This document shows, piece by piece, positions 1 to 7,133 of a stretch of DNA of 37,399 nucleotides. The notes under the pieces are model-generated. The model had not been told where the DNA came from. It did not search any database and saw only the letters and a program-made list of their open reading frames with translations. The stretch is from Actinomycetota bacterium. GTDB lineage: Bacteria > Actinomycetota > Actinomycetes > Mycobacteriales > Pseudonocardiaceae. Made by a program: the position numbers and the translations under genes. Position 1 is the first letter of the stretch; every line of letters begins with the position of its first letter. The stretch spans positions 1 through 37,399 of the forward strand of contig JAJPIR010000112.1 of NCBI GenBank assembly GCA_021324675.1. The letters are read 5' to 3'.

Positions 1-1185
1 AATGTAGTCGGCATCACTTACCCGGATGGTTCGCCGCTCGATGTGGGCTTGTTCGATGTAGTGGCGTAGCTCTACAGGGCGGTAGGACAGCGTGACGTCG
101 CTGAACGCAGCAGCATCTCCGCCTTGCCCAGGAAGAGCGCTCTGGCCTGGGCCAGTGCAAAGTGCGGCCAGGACAGGATGCGCGATTGCGTCTCCACATT
201 GAAATACATCAGCACGTTGCGACGTACCAGCAAGTCGATCTTAGAAATGGGAGAATCCTGCACCAGATCGTTGCGGCCGAAGATGGCCGACCGACGCAGA
301 TCCTTGCGAAACGCGAAACGACCTCCGACTTGCCGTTGAGCTCCAACAGCACACTCCACAGCTCGGGCAGGAAAAGCTCGAAGGTCGTGCGGACTGCAGC
401 TCATCGGTGGTTTTGTGTTCCAGCATGGTGATCTCATTCTCAGCGGCAAGGTGGGGATTGATGGGATTGTGCGTTATCGGCGCTGCACCCTTACTCACCA
501 GCTCGCCGAGCAAAGTGCCGATCTTTGCCGCCGGTAGTACGTGCGCGCTCGGCACTTGTTCCAATGCGCAGGCGGGCATCGATCGTTGTAATGCTTCAGC
601 AGGATCCTGCACTACGGCTTGCCCGCCTTGTTTCACGATCTCCGTCAACCCAGCAGCGCCGTCATCCCGGGCGCCCGACAGCACCACCCCGATTGCGCCG
701 GCAGCGAAGGCTAACGCTGCGGAGCGAAATAGCGGATCGATCAATGGCCGGTGCCCGTTTTCTGTGGGCCCAACTAACAGTTCCAGGTGACCGTCACGAA
801 TGAGCAGGTGGTGATCGGCGGGGGCAACATAGATCACGCCCGGCCGCGCTGGCATCCCATGCGTAGCTGCTATCGCCGGTAGCTTCCCAGCGCGACGCAA
901 GATGCCCGGCAAAGCGCTGGGTGCTTGCCTGGGGATGTGCAAGACGACCAGTACGGCTGCGGGCAGCTCAGCCGGTAGCCCGGCGACCAGCGCTTGGAGG
1001 GCCTCCACACCGCCAGCTGAGGCGCCGACCGCGATGACGGCTGCGCCGGTTCGTTTCGGCGTACCCGAGGATTGGTTCTCCGTCACCGGGTCAATCTGGC
1101 CACGGTCACGCTCGAACTCCGGTGGTTGAAGCATGGGTTCCCGCCTGGTCGATGATTGTGGCCAGCTAGCCGTAACCGCCAGCAT
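1..1185 (-). pseudogene. Decayed CheB-CheR-PAS fusion (chemotaxis-type methylesterase/methyltransferase hybrid)
   Basis: Residues 1-240 from the ATG at 1185 (AGGAGG three bases upstream) form an intact CheB methylesterase domain without a receiver domain. Its catalytic set is visible: Ser56 in GASAGG, His83 in VVLHIP and Asp174/175 in GARDDG. A zinc-ribbon start (SFSCPSCG) follows, then the frame breaks near position 352; LLELNGKSEVV lies in a second frame. CheR catalytic-domain remnants (FGRNDLVQDSPISKIDLLV, MYFNVETQ, FLGKAEMLL) lie in a third frame at about 305-75, and a PAS-linker-like stretch (LSYRPVELRHYIEQAH) in yet another at 90-1. The N-terminal half of CheR is missing, and the usual CRN motif reads RRN. 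At least three frameshifts plus a deletion make a working fusion unlikely; a free CheB domain could still be made. The gene runs off the left edge. Confidence 0.75.
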
Positions 1186-1529
1186 CGTCCTCCTGCGCTC
1201 AAGGCATCAGCGGACACCCGGTTGCGTCGCCCTACCTGGCTAAAAGTTGCTCGGACCAGCTGTGCTAGCTCGTCGCAAATGGTCAGCGGGCATGCCGAGC
1301 TGGATCGTGGTTGACTGATCCGACCATGCGTTCACAGTTGAGCCCGGTGATACCGATGCAGCATGGGAATTTCGTTGACGTGGCCGACAGCCCTAACTGC
1401 GTGCTCTGCGGCTCCGTGGCGCACTATCGCTACGCAATGCACGGATTCGCGAAGCCATCGCCAAGTGCCTAACCGGTACCGGGCAGATGCCAAGCCGGGT
1501 TGGGTGAATCTCGCGATCGACTCGCCGGG
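1186..1529. other. Intergenic stretch with at most one tiny ORF
   Basis: This 344-bp gap lies between the 5' end of the CheB remnant and the 3' end of the PRC operon, both on the minus strand. The only thing I can point to is a 48-codon frame at 1326-1472, listed separately. I see no terminator hairpin with a T-run, no tRNA and no repeat. Confidence 0.5.
1326..1472 (+). CDS. Candidate 48-residue protein with a single CxxC
   Basis: An ATG-to-TAA frame encodes 48 residues including NCVLCGSVAHYRYAMHGF, a CxxC knuckle followed by aromatic and basic residues, as in half of a zinc ribbon. It is the only sensible frame in the gap between the CheB remnant and the PRC operon. No convincing Shine-Dalgarno is visible and I do not recognise the family. 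It could be a fragment of a larger lost gene or a chance frame. Confidence 0.25.
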   Translation: MRSQLSPVIPMQHGNFVDVADSPNCVLCGSVAHYRYAMHGFAKPSPSA

Positions 1530-1964
1530 CTAAGCGGACACCACCGCCGCGTAGCTGCCCAGACCGATCAGCCGTTGCCCGGCGACAGTGTCCGTCTTAG
1601 TGATCAGCGAGGTGACCGCCCCTGTTTCGGGATCGAAGTCCACGTCGGTCACCGTGCCAAGCTCGGTGCCCTGCTCAGACAGGAGCCGCTTACCGAGAAT
1701 GTCGAGGTCGTTGTCCTCGGCGCGCTGTTCCAGATCGTCGCGTGGCGGCCGGATCACTGCGTCGGTAGCCACCGTCACCGCGTCGGGTCCGAAACCTTGC
1801 ACGTCTTCCCACGCAAGCAGGGTGCCGTGGCCGCTGACTTTGCCCAACCGCAGCAGCGCGACCCTGGCCGGTCCAGGCAGCACCACGAATCCGTCCACCC
1901 TGGCCACCCGCGTTGCCGTGGCGGTGCTCACTACGGTGCGCTTGCGTGCCTGACTGAACAGCAT
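1530..1964 (-). CDS. PRC-barrel domain protein (second of pair)
   Basis: This is a 144-residue soluble protein. The C-terminal half (LGKRLLSEQGTELGTVTDVD, then an FDPETGAVTSL strand pattern) is a PRC-barrel, the small beta-barrel found in RimM and photosynthetic reaction-centre H subunits. The N-terminal half looks like a second, more diverged barrel (VDGFVVLPGPARVALLRLGKV). It is coupled to the upstream PRC gene through a one-base TGATG overlap at 1964. No enzymatic motif is visible. PRC proteins of this type often act as membrane-associated or RNA-associated adaptors, but the actual partner here is unknown. Confidence 0.75.
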   Translation of the reverse strand: MLFSQARKRTVVSTATATRVARVDGFVVLPGPARVALLRLGKVSGHGTLLAWEDVQGFGPDAVTVATDAVIRPPRDDLEQRAEDNDLDILGKRLLSEQGTELGTVTDVDFDPETGAVTSLITKTDTVAGQRLIGLGSYAAVVSA

Positions 1965-2551
1965 CAGCTAGCTTCCTCCCGTAACCGGCTACGGAAGGCA
2001 TCCACGGCTGCGCCGAATCCAGCCAGATCCTCAGACACGAATTCGGTCGCTGCCGCGGGCACGATGAGGTGCTCGCCGGAAACAGCCATCGTGTCCGGTA
2101 AGGGAATCAGCACCCGCTGCGCGGCCGTTCCGAGCGTCTCGCTGGCCTCCACCTCGTAGCCCACCACTTCCAACCCGGTTCCCCCGTACAGCACCACGTC
2201 CACCACGCGACCGAGGTCGCGCCCGTTGTCTGTAAGCACGCGATCATGCAGCACGTCTGCTTTCCGGGCTTGCTTGCGCGGCGCCAGCTCCTTGGCGGGG
2301 ATGAAGACCGTCTCATCGGCGACCATCACGGCGTCGCGGCCTAACCCGTGCACTCCAGTCCACGGCAACGCATCTTTGCGCGAGCGACTGAACAATCCGG
2401 GATTCCGCAACGTGAAACCCGCGATACGACCGCCGGCCCGCTCGAACACCACGTCCTTGATCTCGGCGATGAGCTCGCCACCGAGGGTGACTACCGGGCG
2501 GCCGATCAGTTCACTGGCCCGCAGCACGAGTGCGGGAGCTGGCGTGGTCAC
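1964..2551 (-). CDS. PRC-barrel domain protein (first of pair)
   Basis: This 195-residue protein appears to contain two PRC-barrels: residues about 8-80 (RASELIGRPVVTLGGELIAE, then IKDVVFERAGGRIAGF) and about 95-165 (LTDNGRDLGRVVDVVLYGG). A C-terminal helix follows. The GTG start at 2551 overlaps the stop of the small membrane-peptide frame by four bases (GTGA). The downstream neighbour is another PRC protein, joined by TGATG. The arrangement suggests one polycistronic message in which a membrane anchor and two PRC proteins are made together. Function beyond the fold cannot be assigned. Confidence 0.8.
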   Translation of the reverse strand: MTTPAPALVLRASELIGRPVVTLGGELIAEIKDVVFERAGGRIAGFTLRNPGLFSRSRKDALPWTGVHGLGRDAVMVADETVFIPAKELAPRKQARKADVLHDRVLTDNGRDLGRVVDVVLYGGTGLEVVGYEVEASETLGTAAQRVLIPLPDTMAVSGEHLIVPAAATEFVSEDLAGFGAAVDAFRSRLREEAS

Positions 2552-2685
2552 CGCCGATCACTGCGGCCCGAACCGCCCAATCCGATCACACCGCCCCGCC
2601 TTCTCCTGCGTTGCACCACAGCGGCGAGCGTGATCAAGACAAGGAGCACCACAAGCGCGAGGATCACCCAGCCCCACCAGTCCAT
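2548..2685 (-). CDS. Small single-pass membrane peptide heading the PRC operon
   Basis: The ATG at 2685 is preceded by GGAGG at good spacing and opens a 45-residue frame. MDWWGW at the interface is followed by about 18 hydrophobic residues (VILALVVLLVLITLAAVV) and then a basic stop-transfer tail (QRRRRGG). This predicts one transmembrane helix with a cytoplasmic C-terminus. The stop codon overlaps the GTG start of the first PRC gene by four bases, which argues for real, coupled translation. I do not recognise the family. An anchor or regulatory role for the PRC proteins is inference. Confidence 0.65.
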   Translation of the reverse strand: MDWWGWVILALVVLLVLITLAAVVQRRRRRGGVIGLGGSGRSDRR

Positions 2686-2743
2686 CGCCACCTCCGCGCT
2701 CGATGTGAGTCCGGGCGCCTTATCCCTGCACAGTAACGCGCAC

Positions 2744-2793
2744 CGATCGTGCTCGCTTGTTCCTTTGCCATCTAACGATCGTGCTCGCTTGTT
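2744..2793. promoter_or_regulatory. 18-bp perfect direct repeat in a divergent promoter region
   Basis: The 18-mer CGATCGTGCTCGCTTGTT occurs at 2744-2761 and again at 2776-2793. The copies start 32 bp apart, about three helical turns. They lie between the PRC operon (starts at 2685, minus) and the Bax-inhibitor gene (starts at 2903, plus). The arrangement fits a paired regulator site; the regulator is unknown. Confidence 0.5.
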
Positions 2794-2902
2794 GGCATGT
2801 CATCTGGCGGCGGTAAGGTCCGCGTCACTCGACCGGGAACCAGACTTGCCTCTCGCGCGTTGAGTCCGGTGACGACCTGCACTGCCCATCAGGAGGGAAA
2901 CG

Positions 2903-3679
2903 GTGCGCTCTACCAGTAATCCCACATTCCGCAATCTCCCCGTGGGGGTTGGCGGTTATGCGGGTTTCGACTCGGCGCCCGCAGGTTATGGCGGCGCCCT
3001 ACCGACCACGCGACCGATGACGGTCGACGATGTGGTGACCAAGACGAGTATCACGCTGGCGGTGTTGGTTGCGGCCGGCGCGGCCACTTACTTCAGCGGG
3101 CTGTGGGGGCTCACCCTGCCCGCTGCCCTGGTCGGTTTCGTGCTTGCCTTGGTGATCACGTTCAAGAAGGCGATCAGTCCGCCTTTGATCCTTGCTTACG
3201 CTGCGGTCGAGGGGGTCTTTCTCGGCGGGATCAGCGGTGTCCTTGGCACGTATGTGGCAAACCGCTGGGGCGCTTCTATCGTGCCGCAAGCAGTGGCCGG
3301 CACCGTACTGGTGTTCGCCGGGATGCTGGTGGTGTACAAGACCGGCGCGGTCAAAGTCACGCCGCGGTTCACCAAGTGGCTGACCGGCGCCCTGATCGGG
3401 GTTGTCGGCCTGATGCTGGTGAACCTCATCGCAGGTTTCTTCACCCAAGGTGTAGGCCTCGGTCTGCGCAGCGGTGGCGCGCTGGCGATCATCTTCAGCC
3501 TGGTGTGTATCGGAATCGCGGCGTTCAGCTTCCTGCTCGACTTCGACGCCGCCGACCAGGCGATCCGGTCGGGTGCACCGGAAAAGACCGCCTGGTACAT
3601 CGCCTTTGGCCTCACGGTCACCCTGGTCTGGCTATACCTGGAGATCCTGCGCCTGCTGTCCTACTTCCAGAACGACTAG
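2903..3679 (+). CDS. Bax inhibitor-1/YccA family membrane protein
   Basis: The GTG start is preceded by AGGAGGG. The 258-residue protein has a Gly-rich cytoplasmic N-terminus (residues 1-45) and then about seven hydrophobic segments, consistent with the TMBIM/Bax-inhibitor-1 fold. The last segment carries the family's C-terminal pattern: an acidic FLLDFDAADQAI loop, then KTAWYIAFGLTVTLVWLYLEILRLL. Bacterial members (YccA, YetJ) are inner-membrane proteins; YetJ is a pH-dependent Ca2+ channel and YccA modulates FtsH. Which role applies here is not shown. The gene stands alone and ends at a strong terminator; it is divergent from the PRC operon. Confidence 0.92.
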   Translation: MRSTSNPTFRNLPVGVGGYAGFDSAPAGYGGALPTTRPMTVDDVVTKTSITLAVLVAAGAATYFSGLWGLTLPAALVGFVLALVITFKKAISPPLILAYAAVEGVFLGGISGVLGTYVANRWGASIVPQAVAGTVLVFAGMLVVYKTGAVKVTPRFTKWLTGALIGVVGLMLVNLIAGFFTQGVGLGLRSGGALAIIFSLVCIGIAAFSFLLDFDAADQAIRSGAPEKTAWYIAFGLTVTLVWLYLEILRLLSYFQND

Positions 3680-3693
3680 CCACCTTCACGCTG

Positions 3694-3732
3694 CACGGGC
3701 CCGGTCACCCACTACGGGTGGCCGGGCCCGTG
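3694..3732 (+). terminator. Strong GC hairpin after the Bax-inhibitor gene
   Basis: CACGGGCCCGG at 3694-3704 pairs perfectly with CCGGGCCCGTG at 3722-3732, and the inner TCACCC/GGGTGG extends it to a 17-bp stem with a 5-base ACTAC loop. There is only a weak T-run (TCGTTTGG), as is common in actinobacteria. It begins 14 bp after the stop codon. Confidence 0.8.
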
Positions 3733-3736
3733 TCGT

Positions 3737-3930
3737 TTGGGTGCTCTTCAAGTACCGCCAACCGCGGTGCGTCGTGCTGTTAACCACTACCAACCTGTTA
3801 GCCACTACCAACCGCGTTGCCGGATAGCCGCGCTATTTCGGAAGCTCGCACCGGGCACGCAGCTGGTCCGACGTTGGTAGCGGTTACGGACCGCAAAAAG
3901 GCGGGTTGGTGGTACTTGAAGAGCACCCAA
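3737..3930. repeat. 194-bp element bounded by 27-bp inverted repeats
   Basis: The left arm at 3737-3765 starts TTGGGTGCTCTTCAAGTACC. The right arm at 3901-3930 is its reverse complement over 27 bp, with one A/G mismatch and one base of length difference at the inner edge. Between the arms, CCACTACCAACC occurs at about 3784 and 3802, and a related inverted form (GTTGGTAGCGGTTA) at about 3873. The block could fold into a multi-branched structure. It sits between two convergent genes and supplies the last codons of the lipase gene. Related hairpin copies occur at 19741-19802. Confidence 0.7.
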
Positions 3931-4771
3931 CGCGGAGCGCGGAGCAGATCGCCGGCAGCAGAACGGCGCAGGCAGCGGCGTAGCCAGCGGACGACGGGTG
4001 GTAGCGATCCCGGCTGAACAGGGTGTCGGGATAGGTACGGAAATCCTGAGCGAGTAGCTGCGCCAGTGGCACGGTCACACCGCCGGCGCGGTCTACGGCC
4101 TCCCGCTGGTGGCGGGCCATCGTCAGGCTGGAGGTATGAGCGAGAGTGCGCAGCGGCTGCGGGATCGGTCGGATTGTGCCCAGATCCGGGCAGGTGCCGA
4201 CGATCACGATGCTGCCCGCGGCGCGCAGCCTGGAGACCGCGTTGCCGAGCAGCTTTGCCGATTCGCGTGGCGACATTCGCCGGGTCACGTCGTTGGCCCC
4301 GATCATGATTATCGCTACCTGCGGCGGATCGAGCAGGACAGTGTCCACCTGGCCACCGAGCCGCCGGCTGGTGCAGCCACAGATCGCGAAGGTGTCCAGC
4401 TGGGCCGGTTGATTGCATTCTCGGGCCAGTCCCCGAGCCAGCACCGGACCGGGTAGCTGCTCGGGCAGGTCCGCGCCGAGGCCGGCTGCCAGCGAGTCAC
4501 CCAGCATTGCCATCCGGATCACCCCGGGAAAGGTGGAGGTCGCCGTAGGGTGCGGACCGCTGCCGTCCGGCAGGTAAACCCCATCGGCGTGGAACGGGCG
4601 CCAGCCCGGGATCACGATGTTGCGGCGCGCCCACCGCCCCTGCTGGCTCAGCACGCCGTAGGCGGCGCCCGCCGTTGCGCCGGTAGCACCGACCACAACG
4701 GCGGTCGTACGCAGCAGATGGTGCAGTGCGGAGGGCCTCCTCGACGCCGCGCCGCGCTGAGTGACGTCCAT
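3884..4771 (-). CDS. Exported SGNH/GDSL-family lipase/esterase (Rv1075c-like)
   Basis: The chosen ATG at 4771 gives 295 residues. A basic N-terminus and a hydrophobic stretch (TTAVVVGATGATAGAAYGV, about residues 22-40) form a signal anchor. SGNH blocks are clear: block I MLGDSLAAGLG with Ser93, block III GAND with Asn160, and block V DRYHPS with Asp255 and His258. The family hydrolyses esters outside the cytoplasm. It is divergent from cbs, and the same lipase-cbs adjacency exists in mycobacteria. The last 15 residues (from VGCSSSTTNP) are encoded largely by the right arm of the 194-bp repeat element, so the native C-terminus has probably been replaced; the catalytic core is intact. Confidence 0.88.
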   Translation of the reverse strand: MDVTQRGAASRRPSALHHLLRTTAVVVGATGATAGAAYGVLSQQGRWARRNIVIPGWRPFHADGVYLPDGSGPHPTATSTFPGVIRMAMLGDSLAAGLGADLPEQLPGPVLARGLARECNQPAQLDTFAICGCTSRRLGGQVDTVLLDPPQVAIIMIGANDVTRRMSPRESAKLLGNAVSRLRAAGSIVIVGTCPDLGTIRPIPQPLRTLAHTSSLTMARHQREAVDRAGGVTVPLAQLLAQDFRTYPDTLFSRDRYHPSSAGYAAACAVLLPAICSALRVGCSSSTTNPPFCGP

Positions 4772-4849
4772 ACTTCTGATATACGCCTTGAGGCTCGGCA
4801 ACGCGCTGCGGGCTGGTGCGTGCAACCTTATCCCCGGCAGGAGCGCTTC

Positions 4850-6220
4850 GTGAACTACGCCGAGCACGTCATCGAACTGGTCGGCAACACCCCCCTGGTG
4901 CGGCTCAACGCCGTCGCTCGGGACGTCGCGCCCCTGGTCTTGGCAAAGGTGGAGTACTTCAACCCTGGGGGCAGTGTGAAGGACCGGATCGCGCTGCGGA
5001 TGGTGGAGGCTGCGGAGCGATCAGGTCAGTTGCGCCCGGGTGGCACGATCGTTGAGCCCACGTCGGGCAATACCGGCATTGGACTGGCGATCGTCGCTCA
5101 ACGTAAGGGCTACCGGTGCCTGTTCGTCTGCCCGGACAAAGTCGGCCAGGACAAGCTCGAAGTACTCAGGGCCTTCGGGGCAGACGTGGTGGTGTGCCCC
5201 ACCGCCGTCGCGGCCAATCATCCCGACTCGTATTACTCCGTGTCGGACCGGCTCGTCGGAGAGATCGACGGGGCATGGAAGCCTGATCAGTACTCGAACC
5301 CGGACAACCCCGCCAGTCATTATCACAGCACCGGCCCCGAACTGTGGGCACAGACCCAAGGCGGGATCACCCATTTCGTCGCTGGGATCGGCACCGGTGG
5401 AACCATCTCCGGGGCTGGGCGCTACCTCAAAGAGGTCAGCAACGGCCAGGTGCAGGTTGTCGGCATCGACCCGGAGGGTTCGGTGTACTCCGGTGGCAGC
5501 GGCCGGCCCTACCTGGTGGAAGGTGTCGGAGAGGATTTCTGGCCCAGCACCTACGACCGCGCTGTCTGCGATGAGGTCATCCCAATCTCAGACGGCGACT
5601 CGTTCACCATGACCCGCCGCCTGGCCCGGGAGGAGGGCCTGCTGCTCGGTGGATCCGGCGGGATGGCAGTGGTCGGCGCGCTGCGCGTCGCGGCTAGGGC
5701 CGCTGCCGACTCCGTGATCGTCGTGTTGCTCCCTGATGGTGGGCGCGGCTATCTGAGCAAGGTGTTCAACGACTCCTGGATGGCATCGCACGGTTTCCTG
5801 TCCCCAGACTCATCGGGAGCGAGCGTCTCGGATGTACTGATGGGCAAGGACGGCGCGATTCCCAAGCTGGTGCACACCCACCCGAACGAGACGGTCGCCG
5901 AGGTTGTCATGATCATGCGCGAGTTCGGGGTATCGCAGCTGCCCGTGGTTGCGGCCGAGCCGCCGGTGATGGCGGCCGAGGTGATCGGCGCAGTCAACGA
6001 GCGTGCGCTGCTGCAGGCGCTGTTCGCCGGAGAGGCGCAACTCGCCGACCGGATCGAGGGGCACATGGCGCAGCCATTGCCGACTATCGGCGGGGGCGAG
6101 CCGATCGGATCGCTCATGCAAGCCTTGGCCGACGCCGACGGCGCGATGGTGCTGATTGACGGCAAACCAGCGGGGGTGGTAACCCGCCAAGACGTGCTCG
6201 GGTTCCTGGCCGGGCGTTGA
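4850..6220 (+). CDS. cbs: Cystathionine beta-synthase
   Basis: This PLP enzyme condenses serine (or O-acetylserine) with homocysteine or sulfide in transsulfuration. I place the start at GTG 4850 (GGAG six bases upstream), giving VNYAEHVIELVGNTPLVRLN and 456 residues, in line with the mycobacterial protein; the frame stays open farther upstream but that part looks non-coding. The PLP lysine is in NPGGSVKDR (Lys44), and the phosphate loop is EPTSGNTGIG. The fold-type II catalytic core runs to about residue 320, followed by two CBS (Bateman) domains at about 335-456. The metB gene lies two genes downstream, so sulfur-amino-acid genes are grouped here. Confidence 0.95.
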   Translation: MNYAEHVIELVGNTPLVRLNAVARDVAPLVLAKVEYFNPGGSVKDRIALRMVEAAERSGQLRPGGTIVEPTSGNTGIGLAIVAQRKGYRCLFVCPDKVGQDKLEVLRAFGADVVVCPTAVAANHPDSYYSVSDRLVGEIDGAWKPDQYSNPDNPASHYHSTGPELWAQTQGGITHFVAGIGTGGTISGAGRYLKEVSNGQVQVVGIDPEGSVYSGGSGRPYLVEGVGEDFWPSTYDRAVCDEVIPISDGDSFTMTRRLAREEGLLLGGSGGMAVVGALRVAARAAADSVIVVLLPDGGRGYLSKVFNDSWMASHGFLSPDSSGASVSDVLMGKDGAIPKLVHTHPNETVAEVVMIMREFGVSQLPVVAAEPPVMAAEVIGAVNERALLQALFAGEAQLADRIEGHMAQPLPTIGGGEPIGSLMQALADADGAMVLIDGKPAGVVTRQDVLGFLAGR

Positions 6221-6293
6221 ACACAGGGTGATCGGATCCGCTAGCGTGACCACGCACAACTGCGCCAGGGCGCCTAGTGAGGGGTTCGAACCG

Positions 6294-7133
6294 ATGACGA
6301 CTTCGCAGCAGCGTTATCCGAAACCCCTCCCGGAGTCGGAGGCGCCAACCTGGCCCGACCGCTCCGCTGACCCACAGCCGGCCAAGAGCTTGCCGGCCAG
6401 GCCTGCGACGCCCCCGCCACCACCCCCTAACCGTCCCCCTCAGTGGGAACACCCGAAGCAACTCCCAACAGCGCAGTACGCGGTACCGCCACCGCAATTC
6501 GGCCGAATCTCTCACCAGCATGATCAATCGGTACGGCATCCCAATCCGGCGCCCTGCGATACCGGCAAGCTAGCCGTGCCGTCGCCGGCCTCACCCGGAA
6601 CCGCGCGCCCCGCGGCCCTACCCGCACCGCTGGCAAGCTTCAGGTTGAGGACGATCAGTTTCTGCATCGACTGCGTCGCGCCGGTCGCCGTGCTGATCGT
6701 GCTGCTGTCTGTTGCTGCCCACACCGACGGCACGGGATGGCGCCTGGTGATCAGTGCCTCGGCTTATCTGGGGTTGCTGGGTTTTGGTACCTGGAATTGC
6801 GGTTACTTGCAGGGCACCACAGGCCGCAGTGTCGGTCGCCGGCTGGCGGCCACCAAGCTTCTCTCGATCGAGACGGGCCAACCAGTGGGCTTCGGTTGGG
6901 CGGTTGCTCGCCAAATCTGGCACGTTGTGGACTTCGGCGTCGGTTTCCTGTGGCCGTTGCACGACAGCAAGCGGCAGACTTTCGCCGACAAGATCGTGGG
7001 AACGGTGGTGGTCAAGGTCGGCAAGCCGGCGACTGGTCACGCCGGCAAGCCGGCGACTGGTCACGCCGGCAAGCCGGCGAATGAGGCCAGCGGCGAGGTC
7101 AGTGGTACACAGGATCGGAGGCTGGGGAAGTGA
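6294..7133 (+). CDS. Pro-rich RDD-family membrane protein (Rv1078/Pra-like)
   Basis: The ATG at 6294 has GAGGGG upstream and gives 279 residues. Residues 1-110 are low-complexity Pro/Gln/Ser-rich (PATPPPPPPNRPP). An RDD domain follows: ASFRLRTISFCIDCVAPVAV begins the first membrane helix, then a second helix (ISASAYLGLLGFGTWNCGYL), the TTGRSVGRRLAATKLL loop, and a third hydrophobic segment. The C-terminus carries 2.5 copies of an eight-residue GKPATGHA-type repeat encoded by a 24-bp tandem repeat. The mycobacterial orthologue between cbs and metB is the proline-rich antigen homologue. The stop overlaps the metB start by four bases (GTGA). Transport or anchoring function is unproven. Confidence 0.88.
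   Translation: MTTSQQRYPKPLPESEAPTWPDRSADPQPAKSLPARPATPPPPPPNRPPQWEHPKQLPTAQYAVPPPQFGRISHQHDQSVRHPNPAPCDTGKLAVPSPASPGTARPAALPAPLASFRLRTISFCIDCVAPVAVLIVLLSVAAHTDGTGWRLVISASAYLGLLGFGTWNCGYLQGTTGRSVGRRLAATKLLSIETGQPVGFGWAVARQIWHVVDFGVGFLWPLHDSKRQTFADKIVGTVVVKVGKPATGHAGKPATGHAGKPANEASGEVSGTQDRRLGK
7021..7080 (+). repeat. 24-bp tandem repeat, 2.5 copies
   Basis: The unit starting GCAAGCCGGCGACTGGTCAC lies at 7021-7044, 7045-7068 and, partly, 7069-7080. It is in frame and encodes an eight-residue Gly-Lys-Pro-Ala repeat at the C-terminus of the RDD protein. The copies are identical, suggesting a recent or slippage-prone expansion. Confidence 0.85.

Noticed and set aside
2744-2793. Direct repeats as a CRISPR-like array
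   Set aside because: There are only two 18-bp copies with a 14-bp spacer, too short for repeat-spacer units.
4550-4849. N-terminal extension of Cbs by 100 codons
   Set aside because: This part is antisense to the divergent lipase gene and not protein-like; the GTG at 4850 with GGAG fits the family N-terminus.
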